Source: Rhyzopertha dominica (Eukaryota > Arthropoda > Insecta > Coleoptera > Bostrichidae). From it: a stretch of DNA of 64,000 bases. The DNA lies in NCBI GenBank assembly GCA_025024175.1, contig QCXZ01000053.1:3038001-3102000 (forward strand), written 5' to 3'. Under the pieces are notes generated by a model, which was given only the letters and a program-made list of their open reading frames with translations, made no database searches and was not told the DNA's origin. The stretch's first letter is position 1. The number at the start of each line of letters is the position of its first letter. Shown in pieces: positions 21,750-33,179 of the stretch. Made by a program: the position numbers and the translations under genes.

Positions 21750-23615
21750 AAAAAATACTGCGGGAAAAGAAAAGAAGATATAACGAAAAATTCATATTAG
21801 AAATAGAAGAAAATTACAAAAACAGGGAAGCAAGAAACCTTTACCGAGGAGTAAGAGATATAAGTGGTCAAAAAGTTAGTAGGCCAGTTTACTACAGAGA
21901 TGATAGAGGAGATTTAGTGGGTGGAGAAAAAGAAATACTGACTGTGTGGAGAAACTACTTTGCCAAACTACTAAATGGAGAAGCTGATACAGAAAATGAT
22001 GCAAGTACTAGTGCAGTCGAAAATATTTTGAATAAAGAATTAGAACAAGAAGAAGAACCACCGTCCTTTGAAGAGGTAAAAGAAATAGTAAAGAACCTAA
22101 AGCATAATAAAACACCTGGGAATGATGAATTAGTAGAGGTACGGGGGAGACGAGTTAATTAGAAAAATACACCTTTTGTTGCAAAATATATGGACAGCAG
22201 AGAAAATGCCCAAAAGCTGGACTGAAGCGGTGTTACTACCCATACATAAAAAGGGAGATAAGAGCGAGCTACATAATTATAGGGGTATAGCAATGCTAAA
22301 CATAGCTTACAAGATCTTAGCAACATGCATAAAAAATCGACTTGTTATTGGCATAGATAGGCAGATTGGTGAATATCAGTGTGGTTTCCGAAGGGGAAGG
22401 TCAGTTGTGGACCAGATTTTTGTACTAGGAGAAATACAAGCAGAAAACTACGAGTGCAAGAAGGAGACGTATGTGCTGTTTGTTGATTTCAAGCAGGCAT
22501 TTGATAGAATAAAATGAAATGAACTTTTCAGAGCATTGAAGCATCTAGGAGTTAACAGCAAATTGATACGATTTATAAAGATTACTCTGAGTGAGAGTAG
22601 CAATAGGGTAAAAGTAAATGGTAAACTTACAGAAAATTTCACTGTTCAAGAATTGAACTTGAAATTGTGCACTTGAGTATGTAGTTAGGAAAGCTAAATT
22701 AAACACAACTGGACTAGTCTATGACAAGAAACATCAGTGTCTTGCATTCGCAGATGATCTGGTTCTGTTGACAAGAACGAAAGGGGAACTACAGGCAGTA
22801 ATAAGTAGATTGGAACATGCTGCGTTAGGAATTGGGCTAGAGATAAATGAAAGTAAGACAAACTACATGACATGGACTGACAATGAATATAACAATCAGA
22901 ACACTTTGAAAGTAACATCGGTGAAAGGGAAAGAATATGTGTTTAAGGAAACAGATTGCTGTGTATACTTAGGAACGGAATTCCGCAGAACACCTGGCAT
23001 GCAGGGTGAAATACAGAGAAGATTGATGATGGGTAACCGAAGCATTTGTGCACTTAGACCAATACTCAATAGCAGAAATTCATCAAGAAAATTAAAGAAG
23101 CAACTATATAAGATATAATTAGACCTGTAGTGTTGTATGGAAGTGAAGTGTGGACATTGAGGAAAGCAGATCAGAATGCATTACAAATATGGGAAAGGAA
23201 GATACTACGTAAAATTTATGGTGGAAAAACAGTGGCAGGTGTGTGGCAAAGACGAACTAGCAAAGAACTAGAACATCTATATGGAGAGGCAAACATTGTG
23301 CAACTGGTAAAGGGCCAAAGAATGAGATGGATGGGACATGTCACGAGAATGAATCAAGACAGGCTGCCGAGAAAAATATTGGAAAGGAGTTTGAGTGCAA
23401 GAAAGAGGCGTGGAAGACCAAGGGCGAGGTGGCAGGAAAAAGTGAAGAAGGATATGATAGAGGCTGGCATAACGGACTGGAAATAGAAAACTAAGGACAA
23501 GAAGGATCGGAGAAGGACAGTGAAACAAGCTATGGGCTTACTAGGACCGGAGGCTCGTAGAATATCCACGTCTGTCATCTGTAACAATGTGGGAAAATAG
23601 ATCATCTTCATCCTG
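21750..23615 (+). pseudogene. RTE-like non-LTR reverse transcriptase, broken
   Basis: 5'-truncated RT. Blocks in order: NEKFILEIEENYKNREARN, GGEKEILTVWRNYFAKLLNG, FEEVKEIVKNLKHNKTPGND (21900-22130, then a frameshift), IWTAEKMPKSWTEAVLLPI, HKKGDKSELHNYRGIAMLN, YQCGFRRGRSVVDQIF, VLFVDFKQAFDRIK, then a short deletion near 22650 that removes the 'G..QGD.LS' motif, then LAFADDLVLLTRTKGEL with catalytic FADD (about 22744-22755). The thumb and C-terminus follow: DCCVYLGTEF, VLYGSEVWTLRKADQ (after a frameshift at about 23115), RMRWMGHVTRMNQDRLPRK and RKRRGRPRARW. The 'LYG.E.W' and 'RW.GHV.RM' motifs are typical of RTE-type elements in insects. Several breaks make it dead. Confidence 0.8.
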
Positions 23616-26189
23616 TCGATAACGGTCCAACAACGTCCATCTACTTGACATTCTTTACTCTTTCTGTTAGTCCATAAGCATTTTTTGAACTCACACCTAC
23701 ACACAGTTTTTCCGTAACAATTTTGAATATGCGTCCAGCAAGAGGAAATTCAAGTTGCCAATCATCGATCTGATCGAAGCTTTGGTTTCACTTACTGGAT
23801 GAGTCCGTCGTCATTGTCTAACTTTTCCTTCACTCCTTACAACTGGTTATGGAACAAAGCATGTCGACATCAAATGTCTTTTTTTTCTGTTTTGATAGCT
23901 AATACATTTTTCGTGTTCTCAAATCTTAAATTTAACTGAAAATTAAACTGGTAAAAAGCTACTTAACAAAACAAAGGTTTTTATTGGTCAGTATTAGAAA
24001 TTTTTAGACCTTTTTCCTTTACGATCCTGATTGGGGTTGGCCCATATTATTTTAGAATTTGACTCATTGTACTGAGAATACAACCTGAAGTCTACGTCTT
24101 GTGAAGATTGGTACACCTCAGAAAGCATCGCATAATCAGTTATCACTCGTTATTTGGAGTCACCACAATCATCATCTGCTGCTGCTGTGCTAAAACGGTG
24201 TTTCCTTCTTAATTTTCTTCATTATCCGACAAGTCCATTCATTCTTTTATGGATGTCCATTAAAAAAGGCAAAAGAGCTGCTAATACAAGAGATATTGTT
24301 TTAAGAAAATAAAAACTTTGATGCTATTACCAACCAAAGAGAGGAAATTCCCACTTATCTGTTGGCCCTTCTACGCCTTCGTAAAAATAAAATCATATAA
24401 GGTCTTTTGAAAATGTATTTAAACAGCGGCTGCTGTAAGAATATACTTGCAAATGGTAATATAGTGAAGTAACCAGGTATGCCATCTTCAAATTTCTGTA
24501 TTTTATTCATATTGCCTCTAGTATTGTTCTTGTGTTCCTTTTTCAATCACATTATATAATTGGTTTTAAACAAGCATTATTGTCATCCAATGAACGCAGT
24601 TGTTTAACCCAAACTGTTCTGTTAATCAATTAATTAGGATACATGCTGTATTGAGAGTCAAAGGTAACATGCAAGCTATGCTGCTGTTGTAGTCTTCTTT
24701 TTAAACTATTTATGTCATTTTCTTAACTGTGTTCTCGTATTCTTTGATTAGCTGTATCCACGCAGAAATAGTTAGACGTGATGCTTGAAAGTGTGGTGTT
24801 AGTGCCTTGATGCATGAACTAATATTTTCTCCCGTGCTGGGCAAACATCTGGTAAAAGAAAAACCAAGATTTTTGCACCAAACCATTCAATTATATAGCT
24901 GAGTTGCCTCCTGCATGGGACCTCAGTACCTGCTGACCATAGTCGGCTATGCTAAAAGAAATCTCTTCAGTTTTGAATCTTGAAAGTGAAAGTGATATCG
25001 AACGCAGACCTAGAATTGGCAGTTCATTCATTGTTTTAAATAACAATTATCAGCAGCATTGCTACAATTTGTTAAACCTCCAAATTTGATCTTGTTCAGT
25101 AATAAATTAGTTGTTTTGAGATCGTTTCGTATTATTTCTGATTATATCAAATCTCCATATTTACGTGAGTAACCAGTGCATCGAAGGTACGTTCGATTAA
25201 AATAACACAACGTAGGTAAGTACTAGAGGATCACATTTCAATCTAAATCTCTACGAACCTGGGTATGTTACTTTACAATAGCAATAAAATTTTACGAGAG
25301 GAATAAGTAAGAACCAAAACAGCCAACAAGATACTTTCGATTTAACACAAAAACTCATGTTAGAAGATCGAACATGTGCTTTTTTATATCTTTTACGGTT
25401 TTATGCTACGAAGACAATGAATCCTGGTTCCTGAATAATATTGATAAAATGATGCCTTTTAGGAAAAAAATATATATTTTTTTAATTTAACTAGATATTT
25501 TTATATACTCTAACTAATTCACTATTCCTTTTCAGTACTGAAGTCTGTTTTGTATTGTACATACAATCTTTCAGAGAACCTAGTCTGTTTGTATTTATAA
25601 CCTGACATTTAATTATTTTTTATGCCGCTGCTATACAATAAATCCACACTTTGGATTTATAAACAGAAAAACTCTCATTGCTTTCATTCGGTCTTGCCAC
25701 AACAATTGTATTTGGCGAACCCAACTTACAAGTAGTAAACTTAACCCAAAAAGTACAAAAGTATCAACATTCTAAAGATAAAAATTTAATCTAAGTTATT
25801 TGTGTCGTATTTTTAAAATCTGTAATTTATATATATTTCAACTTATCGGGTAATGCATTATAAGCCGTTACAATATTACAGAAATCTCGGTATTCTCAAT
25901 GTATTAAGTTTAACTCTTGTGCAGGTTACCTAAGCCTGCTTGCAGCGAAGAAAAAGAGGCGTGTCGTTTTCAGTAAGACGGCGAACAAGATTAGACAAAT
26001 GATAGTGGAGCATTTCATTGATATTTCATCTACTGCAGATCTCGAATTGTCTGTCATGTAATCAAAGCAAATCCGCAGCAACAAGTTTCATTTTTTTTGT
26101 ATTTCGTCATGGAATTAAGGAATTTAAGACATCAAATTTTGAAACACCCTGTTTGCCGGATAGCTACATTACAAATAATTCTTACTTCA
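23616..26189. other. 2.6-kb stretch with no recognised gene
   Basis: I read both strands and found no domain I can name. Minus-strand frames around 24600-25000 have short readable phrases (for example FMHQGTNTTLSSITSNYFCV), and a 63-codon minus-strand frame lies at 24355-24546, but neither resembles a family I know. Confidence 0.4.
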
Positions 26190-26273
26190 GGATGCAATTA
26201 GGTAACAATTTTTACAGGTAGTAGAGGGGTTCATCTCTCCCATGACATTCTCAAACCACCCTGTACAAATTGA
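26190..26273 (-). repeat. Mariner-like terminal sequence, one end only
   Basis: The plus-strand phrase CATTCTCAAACCACCCTGTA reads outward as TACAGGGTGGTTTGAGAATG, like a Tc1/mariner or MITE end. A shorter AAACACCCTGT lies 120 bp upstream. No transposase and no confident inverted partner were found. Confidence 0.35.
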
Positions 26274-26708
26274 CTTACTCCTTCGACGTCAAGCTAGCAA
26301 TATGTCACACTCACGCTTAATATAATTTGCCAAATGTAGATGAACATCCCCTACCACCCGCCTGCACAGAGCAAGTTGCGTCCTTGGGAATAATAACAAT
26401 GTACATTTTAGGAATATAAATTAAGGTCCTGAATGCGTAGAGCAGATGAAGGCGTAGGCAATTACAGCACTCGCATATTCGTTGGTGCCTGACGGTGTAG
26501 TAACAGTCATAATCCATAATATAACCTGGGGAGTGTTGGGATAATACTGTTTTAGTACGTAAACTGTTAGGATTAACTATCCTTGAAATACTAACATCCA
26601 GGCAGTATTATTTATGAAATTGGAGGCATATATGAAGTGGTCGGATTTCGATAAGATTTGAGGGTTTAAGGTTTAATGAGTAAACGCTCATCAATTTCAG
26701 CAAATATC
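26274..26708. other. No gene seen
   Basis: AT-rich; a 66-codon minus-strand frame (26317-26517) shows no family features. Confidence 0.5.
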
Positions 26709-26775
26709 AGATTTCTTCATCTTTACCATTTTCAAAGCAAACCGCTGCATATAACGACAAACTGGAGTCAGACTT
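26709..26775 (+). repeat. Direct repeat, left copy, flanking Sailor-like copy 2
   Basis: A 29-bp identical core, 26734-26762, contains AACCGCTGCATATAACGACA and recurs at 28666-28694. A looser match extends upstream (AGATTTCTTCATCTTTACC against AGATTCTTTTGTCTTGACC). The pair brackets the transposon at 26940-28590 but is separated from it by unique DNA on both sides, so it is not a simple target-site duplication. Confidence 0.6.
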
Positions 26776-26939
26776 GGATTCGAGAGGTCAAAATTAACAA
26801 AGAAACCGAAACTGAATCGGAGATAAAAAATTTTCTTCTATTATGACGTTCTTAATTACTGTCTTTTAACTCGTAAATGTGTCATGCAAGTGCATTGTTA
26901 TGTACCAAAAATATATAAAACTTGTCGTTCTTTTATAAG

Positions 26940-28590
26940 GCAACTCTCTTACCGTTATTACAACCCTGCAATAAAATTTATCTTTAATCTCGAACAGCAG
27001 GCAACCCCTCACAAGTTACCGCAAATAACCGGATTACCATAAATTTAGGTCCGATTTTCGGAAAATGGTTAAGCAGGATCGGATTATTTAAAGTTCACTA
27101 CGGGTCAAACCAAATCTAGCATTCCGCCTTGGTATTTCTGCGCGCGAGACAAGAGAAGCGAAAAATGTTCCGTCCTTGGGAAAAAGCTGCTCCAAGTACC
27201 GCTCAGAATGAAGTTGCTGACTCTGACATGGAAGTGGAAATTGAAGAAAACAAGAGGAATCGCCGTTTCCATACCAAAGAAATCATAAAAGATGTATACA
27301 AAATTTTCATAAAAAAAGAGTGCAGTGACAAGTGAAATGGTTGGTGTCCCCTACATGACTGTAAGAGATATTATTCAAAATAAAGGCAATTCAAGAAAAT
27401 CACGCAATTCGGAGAAATTTCTAAATATATCAAAAGAGCTTGGGATAGAAATTAAAAAAGTGATTTACCAAATGCATAAGGAAAATAAAGTTCCAACTAC
27501 GGCAAGTCTGAAATTAAAACTTTTGGAATTAGGATATGACATAAGTTATTGTGAAGAGTGGTTCAGAAAATACTTGAGGAGCATCGGTTTTAATTATAGT
27601 ACATTAAACCAACGTTTGTCCATAACGGAATAAATCCGACTAAAAAGAATGAGATCGGATTATATAAACGAAATCAGAAGGTACCGCCAAGAAAATCGTA
27701 ATATCGTATATTTGGTTGAAACGTGGTACGACACACACGACTTGATAAAAAAAGGTCTGACAGATGGGACAAATAACTGCATTCCTGCACCACCTTCGAG
27801 GGGAAAAAGAATTATAATTCTTCATGCGGGAGGAAGTGATGGATGGGTAGAAAATGGCTTATTACTGTCAGCGAAACAGATCCAAAATTGTTCTGTTGAC
27901 TACCATTGCGACATGGACTCTGCATTTTTTTAAACTTGGTTTCAGCAGCAGTTACTGCCAGGGCTACCACCAGAATATGTTATAGTCATGGATAACGCGA
28001 GTTATCATTCAAAATTAATGAACAAGGCGCCAACATCAGCTACAAAAAATAGAAATTATTGATTACGTGAAAAAGAATAAAATCACAATTCCGGATGGAA
28101 AAGTTACCAAAAAAGATCTGTTGACAATAATAAAAAATCTCAACATACCTAAACAACATCGAGTTGATGAACTAGCGAAAGGACATGGGCATATAATTAT
28201 GCGTTTGCCACCGTATTATTGCGTCCTAAACCCAATTGAATTAGTGTGGAGTACGCTTAAAAAAGGAATGCGAAGAAACAATACATGTCCGCGTTTAAGT
28301 TCGGGATTTGTAGATTTAGTGCGTAGAGAGGTAAGTAGTATAACGAAAGAACTGTGGAAAAGCTGTATTAAGCATGTTATTGAAATTGAAAATAGCTATG
28401 TATCCCCAAATTTTGAAAATTTTATAATACATGTTAGTGATGATGCTAGCAGTGATTCAGAATTTGACAGTAGTGATGTTGATAATAATTAATATATTTA
28501 AGTTATGTCGGTGTAAACTTGTTAGACTCATGCTCAGATGAGCATGTTGTCTAGTTAGATTACAAACTTCATTATAACTAGATATACTTA
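26940..28590 (+). mobile_element. Sailor/DD82E-like transposon, copy 2
   Basis: Close copy of the element at 7008-8956, sharing both ends and the coding region. It lacks the 310 bp of 3' untranslated sequence found at 8582-8889 of copy 1. The hairpin CATGCTC-AGAT-GAGCATG (28531-28548) is perfect here and altered in copy 1. Confidence 0.75.
27165..28492 (+). pseudogene. Transposase with widely spaced DDE domain, broken
   Basis: It opens MFRPWEKAAPSTAQNEVADS and runs to KEIIKDVYKIFIKKECSD (27165-27335), then a frameshift. HTH and linker: MVGVPYMTVRDIIQNKGNSR and EEWFRKYLRSIGFNYS (to 27633, stop). The catalytic domain reads IVYLVETWYD, so the first catalytic D is replaced by V, then LHAGGSDGWVENGLLL, a stop after DMDSAFF (about 27931), VIVMDNASYHS (second D at 27991-27993) and LPPYYCVLNPIELVW (E at 28238-28240). 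The last 141 codons (28067-28492) are open. The A-run frameshift at about 28045-28050 is identical to that in copy 1. The acidic, serine-rich C-terminus (DDASSDSEFDSSD) is kept in both copies. Confidence 0.8.
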
Positions 28591-28640
28591 ACACCTAAAC
28601 GCGGCGCATCCACCAATATTGATAGTGCTTACTGAAACAA

Positions 28641-28712
28641 AGATTCTTTTGTCTTGACCGGTTTTAAAGCAAACCGCTGCATATAACGACAAACCGAAGC
28701 CAGAGTTGAACA
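28641..28712 (+). repeat. Direct repeat, right copy, flanking Sailor-like copy 2
   Basis: Right-hand partner of 26709-26775, with the identical 29-bp core at 28666-28694. It lies about 75 bp beyond the end of transposon homology. Confidence 0.6.
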
Positions 28713-30881
28713 TGAAAATACATAAATTTTAGATTTATTATTTTTTTAGATATTCTTTAAGGGTAGCGGAGCATAAAGAAGATCTAAAAGCTATTGGCAA
28801 TACAAGAGTTAGCTGAATATGCCTCTTCAGCCAATTATACGGTTATTAACCGTATGTATCTTAAACTGTTTGCTCTAAGGCCAATTAGCCGTCTATCTGT
28901 GTACTTACAGCATCGGTATTATACTGAAGAATTATTGATTAATGCCATCATTAGCCGACAACAAAGTTTATCATTTGTATATACTTACAAACTCTGTTTC
29001 TCAAAAATAATTGTGGCAGATGTCGACCAATACTGTTCCACTCTTGAATTTGAAACACCTTTTTTATTCCTACTCGCAATTTTAAGTGGAATACCAATTA
29101 GCCTATTGAGCCATAACCGTAACAAATCAACAAAAAAAGACTACTAATTAAATTTAATTTCTTACTGGTCAATTTTACACATACTGTACATAGAGGTTAG
29201 TCCGAGAATGCTTTCAGTTTTGATTTAGAATAGTAAAATTTGACATTTGCAGTAGATAATTTAATACAACGACAGATGATTGCGAAACTAATAGGATATA
29301 CCCCTAGTTTTTGAGGAAGCCTCCATTCTTACGAATTTAACTAGCATAGCTTCCAGCTAAGAGAAAATACATTATAAAACAAACGAAACGTTACACAAAT
29401 AATTCTTCAGTCTGTTTGAAGTTTGAGTAAAAAAGAAACTGCTGCCCTGAGGTATTTTCATAATAAAAGCCAAAATATCAAACTCCACGCACTTTTATAA
29501 CAGTAACGTCGACCAGAAAATGAAATTTATGTATACATAATAAAAATAGAAACTGCTTTAATTGATTACTTGTGCTATAGATGAAAATTTCAAGCCCTAA
29601 AAGCTAAGTTACATATGCGAATGTTAAAATTACTATAAAACCTAAATCACCCTGGCGTTCCGTCTTCAGTTTCCTTTGACTGAATTCCTTGTGCTGTTAC
29701 AGAAAGGAAACGCAACCCCTCCGGAATGTCTGTATACAAAGATCCCGGATTATAACCTCTTAAGCTGCACGCCCATTGTCTTCTTCGCCTGCATGTACTT
29801 GCTTTGCATGCATCAGCACCGACAGTCTTTTGTCCGGAAATTGGATGCTGCAAAGCAGTCCGGGCGCATGTAACTGCGCGCGATGTTCCAAGCCGTTGCA
29901 TTATGCAGTTCTTTTGTTTGCAAGTGTAAAAATATTTAATAACAACTGAAGCACTTCTCACTTGAAAATTAGCTGCAAACGTGTACAGAAAAAAGTAAAA
30001 ACATTTTCCGATGTTCAGTGTTTGGTGATAGTAGACTGCTCAAATCACCTTATTTTCAGTTTTGTATAGCTAACTCATAGTTGGAAGTAAATGTAAGCGA
30101 AAGATGGTAGTAACTTTATAAATAAAATCCTGAATATGCAAAAAAGGGAACGTGAAAAAAGGTACCAAAGGTAAAAACCTATTTCCATTCACATTTAAAT
30201 TTGAACTGTAATAGATTTACGATAAGTAAAAAAAATAGTTTTGATAGCGCGGCCAATTGATGTTACCACCGTTTTAGAAATGTCAAGTGCCGTTGCTGCA
30301 ATGTTTATTGTACCTGAACGTGCGATTTAATAAAAAGAAATATGTAATTTACGTATTGGGAGCCATGAATAACTAGGATAATCAGTAAGTAAAGTTTAGA
30401 AGGTTAAGTTTTTGTTAATTATACTATTTGTAGGCTTAAAAATCAGTAATTTTCACAAATAAGGCAAGCAGTTTGTTTCGTCATTCAAGTTTAGTACTAC
30501 AAAACATCACTTACTTTACTCAAACGTAGTACGAGGCCGTTTTCATTCCTTCGCTAGTCCCATATCACGAACACTCAAAAGTTAATTTAGAAAACACGAA
30601 TTCACAACACATAATTTTACCCACACGCACCCACGTTAATGTCATCCGCGATACTAATATGTAAAACGGAGTATTCAACGACTCCTCACCCGTCGGAAAA
30701 GTGGACTTGTCCTGTTTTTGCCGCGGCCACTGGCTACGCACGGCCACCGTTGCTAGGAGACCACGAAAAAACTCGCGAAAAAAGTGGTCACGGGAATGTA
30801 AACACCGTGCGCGTTCATTTTAATAACGCAGAATATTTGGATTTAAAGTCAAGGTTGTAGCGTATTTGTTACTTGCACGAT
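28713..30881. other. Spacer with unassigned ORF and two GC-richer islands
   Basis: A 117-codon frame (28794-29147, +) begins MAIQELAEYASSANYTVIN and ends with a hydrophobic stretch and basic tail. I recognise no family and cannot separate it from chance. Islands richer in G+C lie at about 29650-29900 and 30530-30860 and hold overlapping frames on both strands with no known domains. Confidence 0.35.
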
Positions 30882-30920
30882 TACGAGGGTGAACCAAAAA
30901 GTTGTAATCAATGACAAGTA
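30882..30920 (+). repeat. Possible mariner terminal sequence, one end only
   Basis: TTACGAGGGTGAACCAAAAA resembles the 'TACGAGGG...CAAAAAGT' ends of some mariners. I did not find the inverted partner or a transposase. Confidence 0.3.
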
Positions 30921-31399
30921 TAACATATCATCTTTTCGAAGCTTCTACATTCCGATGTAGTATGTTTTTAAGTTTTAGAGGTTTTCACGAAAAAATTAAC
31001 TTGTAACTCGGCTGTTTTTTTATCCAAGGGTGTAGGTAGGTGAAGTGATTTAGGTCCAACTAATTAGGGGTATGTCGACGACAACACAGGGTACACACTT
31101 TCTTGCTGAACTTTCGAATTTAGTTTAAATGCTTCATCAGAGCAAGTGAAATTAATTGATTTGTTGTTCTTTTCGTTTACTGTAACAACAGATAGTTGTA
31201 GATATTGCTGGATTGTTGGGTGTCCGATTTTTTATTTATGGTGTTATTAATTTTATTGACATTGTATTAATATTTATTCAAAACAAAATAGTTATTATTA
31301 AAAGTGAATATTATTGTTTGTAAAAATATTCTTTTACCTTTATTCATGTCTTTTATTTTGGGACACTTGAAGTGTGAATCAATTAGTTAACATTCATTT

Positions 31400-31790
31400 T
31401 TGATAATAACCATTTTGTTTACGAAAACACAAGCAAGTTTTTAGCTGTATCATGGGGTCGACATCTTATGCGATACTGGTTCAGTATGAAATCAATAACT
31501 GTTTATCTAGGTTTGCTTTTAATGCAATCTTCATTGAAAAATATGTCGATGACCTTATTTTAATATTGCCAAATCGTGGCCTAGAAGAAATACGAACCGT
31601 TTCTAATTAACCGTAGAGAGGAAGATTGATGGTAGAGTGTCTTTCTTAAACACTAGGGTCATTCGCTAAAATGAACGTATTATATTACACTGGTATCAAA
31701 AATATATAAACAAATAGAACAAAATTCGAAAAAATCCCGTTTTTAAACAAAATTCTAAGCAATTAAAAGAGTCACCTTTCCGAATATATA
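31400..31790 (+). pseudogene. Third PLE lineage, reverse transcriptase fragment
   Basis: The frame from 31452 reads MGSTSYAILVQYEINNCLSR, then FNAIFIEKYVDDLILILPNR, with catalytic YVDD intact at 31542-31553. After a stop and frameshift it continues VSFLNTRVIR (normally 'VPFLDT.VIR') and HWYQK. The 'KKYVDD' and 'DT.VIR...WY.KP' pattern is that of Neptune/Poseidon-type PLEs and differs from the 'RYVDDTFVIWP...FLD.QI.R' type at 4 and 19.6 kb. Upstream RT and downstream endonuclease are missing. The 500 bp before it hold nothing I recognise. Confidence 0.65.
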
Positions 31791-32072
31791 TTATACATTG
31801 TTCCCAAAACAAACTATAATCTTTTATAATAGCCGTCTAATCTAGACGATAAAATACGTATCCTTATTACCAAGCCAACATAACTTTCAAGATTAGATCA
31901 CGTTTCATACGAAACCACTGTGTAAAAATGGCGCTGTCGTAGTTGAAATTGCACGAATGTGCATTGGTCGACATTCGATATAAATTCTGTGTCGCGAGCG
32001 AGTTTATTTGAATCTGAAAAGAGCTCGTGAGAAAAAAATTCGATTTATACTAAACTAAGTAGCCGAGTTGAT

Positions 32073-32158
32073 GGCGGATACGTCCCATTTCACCCCCTAA
32101 CTGCTGTTTCGCAGCGGCATGAGCTTTAAACGTACAGTTCGTAACTGGAATACTAAAT
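32073..32158 (+). repeat. Diverged non-coding repeat, left member
   Basis: GGCGGATACGTCCCAT, then CCTAACTGCTGTTT and ACTGGAATACTAAATA, answer AGCGGATACAACCCAT, CCTAACTGCTGTTT and GTTGGAACACTAAATA at 35058-35140 in the same order and spacing. It is GC-richer than its flanks and has no ORF. The pair brackets two retrotransposon insertions. Confidence 0.55.
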
Positions 32159-32294
32159 ATAGCCCGCTTTAGCCGGCAAAGAGGCACATTTTGTATTCAT
32201 CATATTGTAGCTGAGCGGCGGTAATAAATAATTAAACGCTTAATGCTGCTACGTAAATTTGTTAATCTTTTTTTGATAGTACTTAAATAAACTA

Positions 32295-32810
32295 ATGTCT
32301 GCGATCGAATTACAATTTTGTGTGTTATTATGCTTTAAAAGTTCGAGAATTTCATTCTACTTCACTTGCATGTGTCAAGACTCCTTGCTTGCAGCCATGG
32401 GTGAGGGACTCCAAACTGACATTATTTATACAGATTTCTCCAAAGCATTCGATAAAATAAACCATACTCTTTTATTATCAAAGCTTGATGCCATAGGTTT
32501 TGGTGATGGGATTGCTGCATGGTTTGACAGTTTTCTCAGTTTGTTAAAATGGACCAGTTTGTATCTGATGCTATACAGGTTACCTCTGGTGTACCGCAGG
32601 GCTCACACTGTGGTCCAATACTAGTTAACATATTTCTAAATGATTTACATGAGGTAATAAAATACAGCCAATTCCTGTGGTGGGTTAAATTAAATAGTTT
32701 ACACCTCAATTTGGATAAATGTATTGCATTTACGTTGTATAGGAAACAAAACAAGATAGTATTTACTTTTTGTAAATAAAGCAAACTAAACTAAACTAAT
32801 CTTATTTGCG
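32295..32810 (+). pseudogene. Non-LTR reverse transcriptase fragment, internally deleted
   Basis: The RT reads GLQTDIIYTDFSKAFDKINH (first catalytic D), GDGIAAWFDSFLS, a frame change, then QVTSGVPQGSHCGPILVNIF and LNDLHEVIKYSQF. It then jumps to WVKLNSLHLNLDKC, so the YADD box and surrounding 100 or so residues are deleted. It ends CKCIAFTLYRKQ-like and a short tail of repeated AACTA near 32778-32797. The motifs fit the Jockey/I group. Confidence 0.75.
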
Positions 32811-33150
32811 GTTAGTTTCTTTCCAGAATCTGCTTATGTTGGAAGTATGTGTAATTTTCGGCTATTACAAATACCATTACTTTGTACCATCCTCATTTAC
32901 CTGTTGCGTAAGATAAATTTTCCAATTGTAGTGCACCTGTCTTCCTTCCTACTTTTGCGTTGTCCCACACAACTAAATTTACATCGCATTTTTTTTAATT
33001 TGCTATAAACATTTTACAGCATACTGTAAAATCCTTCTCCTCCTCATCCTTATCTTATGTAGGTGCATGTACAATGTACATTCAAAATATTAATACACCT
33101 ATCTGACACTTTAGTTCTATATGATGCATTCTTTCATTCATCTGGTTAAC
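32811..33150. other. No gene seen
   Basis: AT-rich spacer between two truncated non-LTR insertions. Confidence 0.5.
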
Positions 33151-33179
33151 CATGAAGCAATGGACAACGATAACAAAGG

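Noticed and set aside
24600..25020. Readable minus-strand phrases suggesting a decayed transposase
   Set aside because: I could not match them to any family, and frames change without a consistent order.
28794..29147. 117-codon ORF as a host gene
   Set aside because: No family recognised and no exon or promoter evidence; it could be chance.
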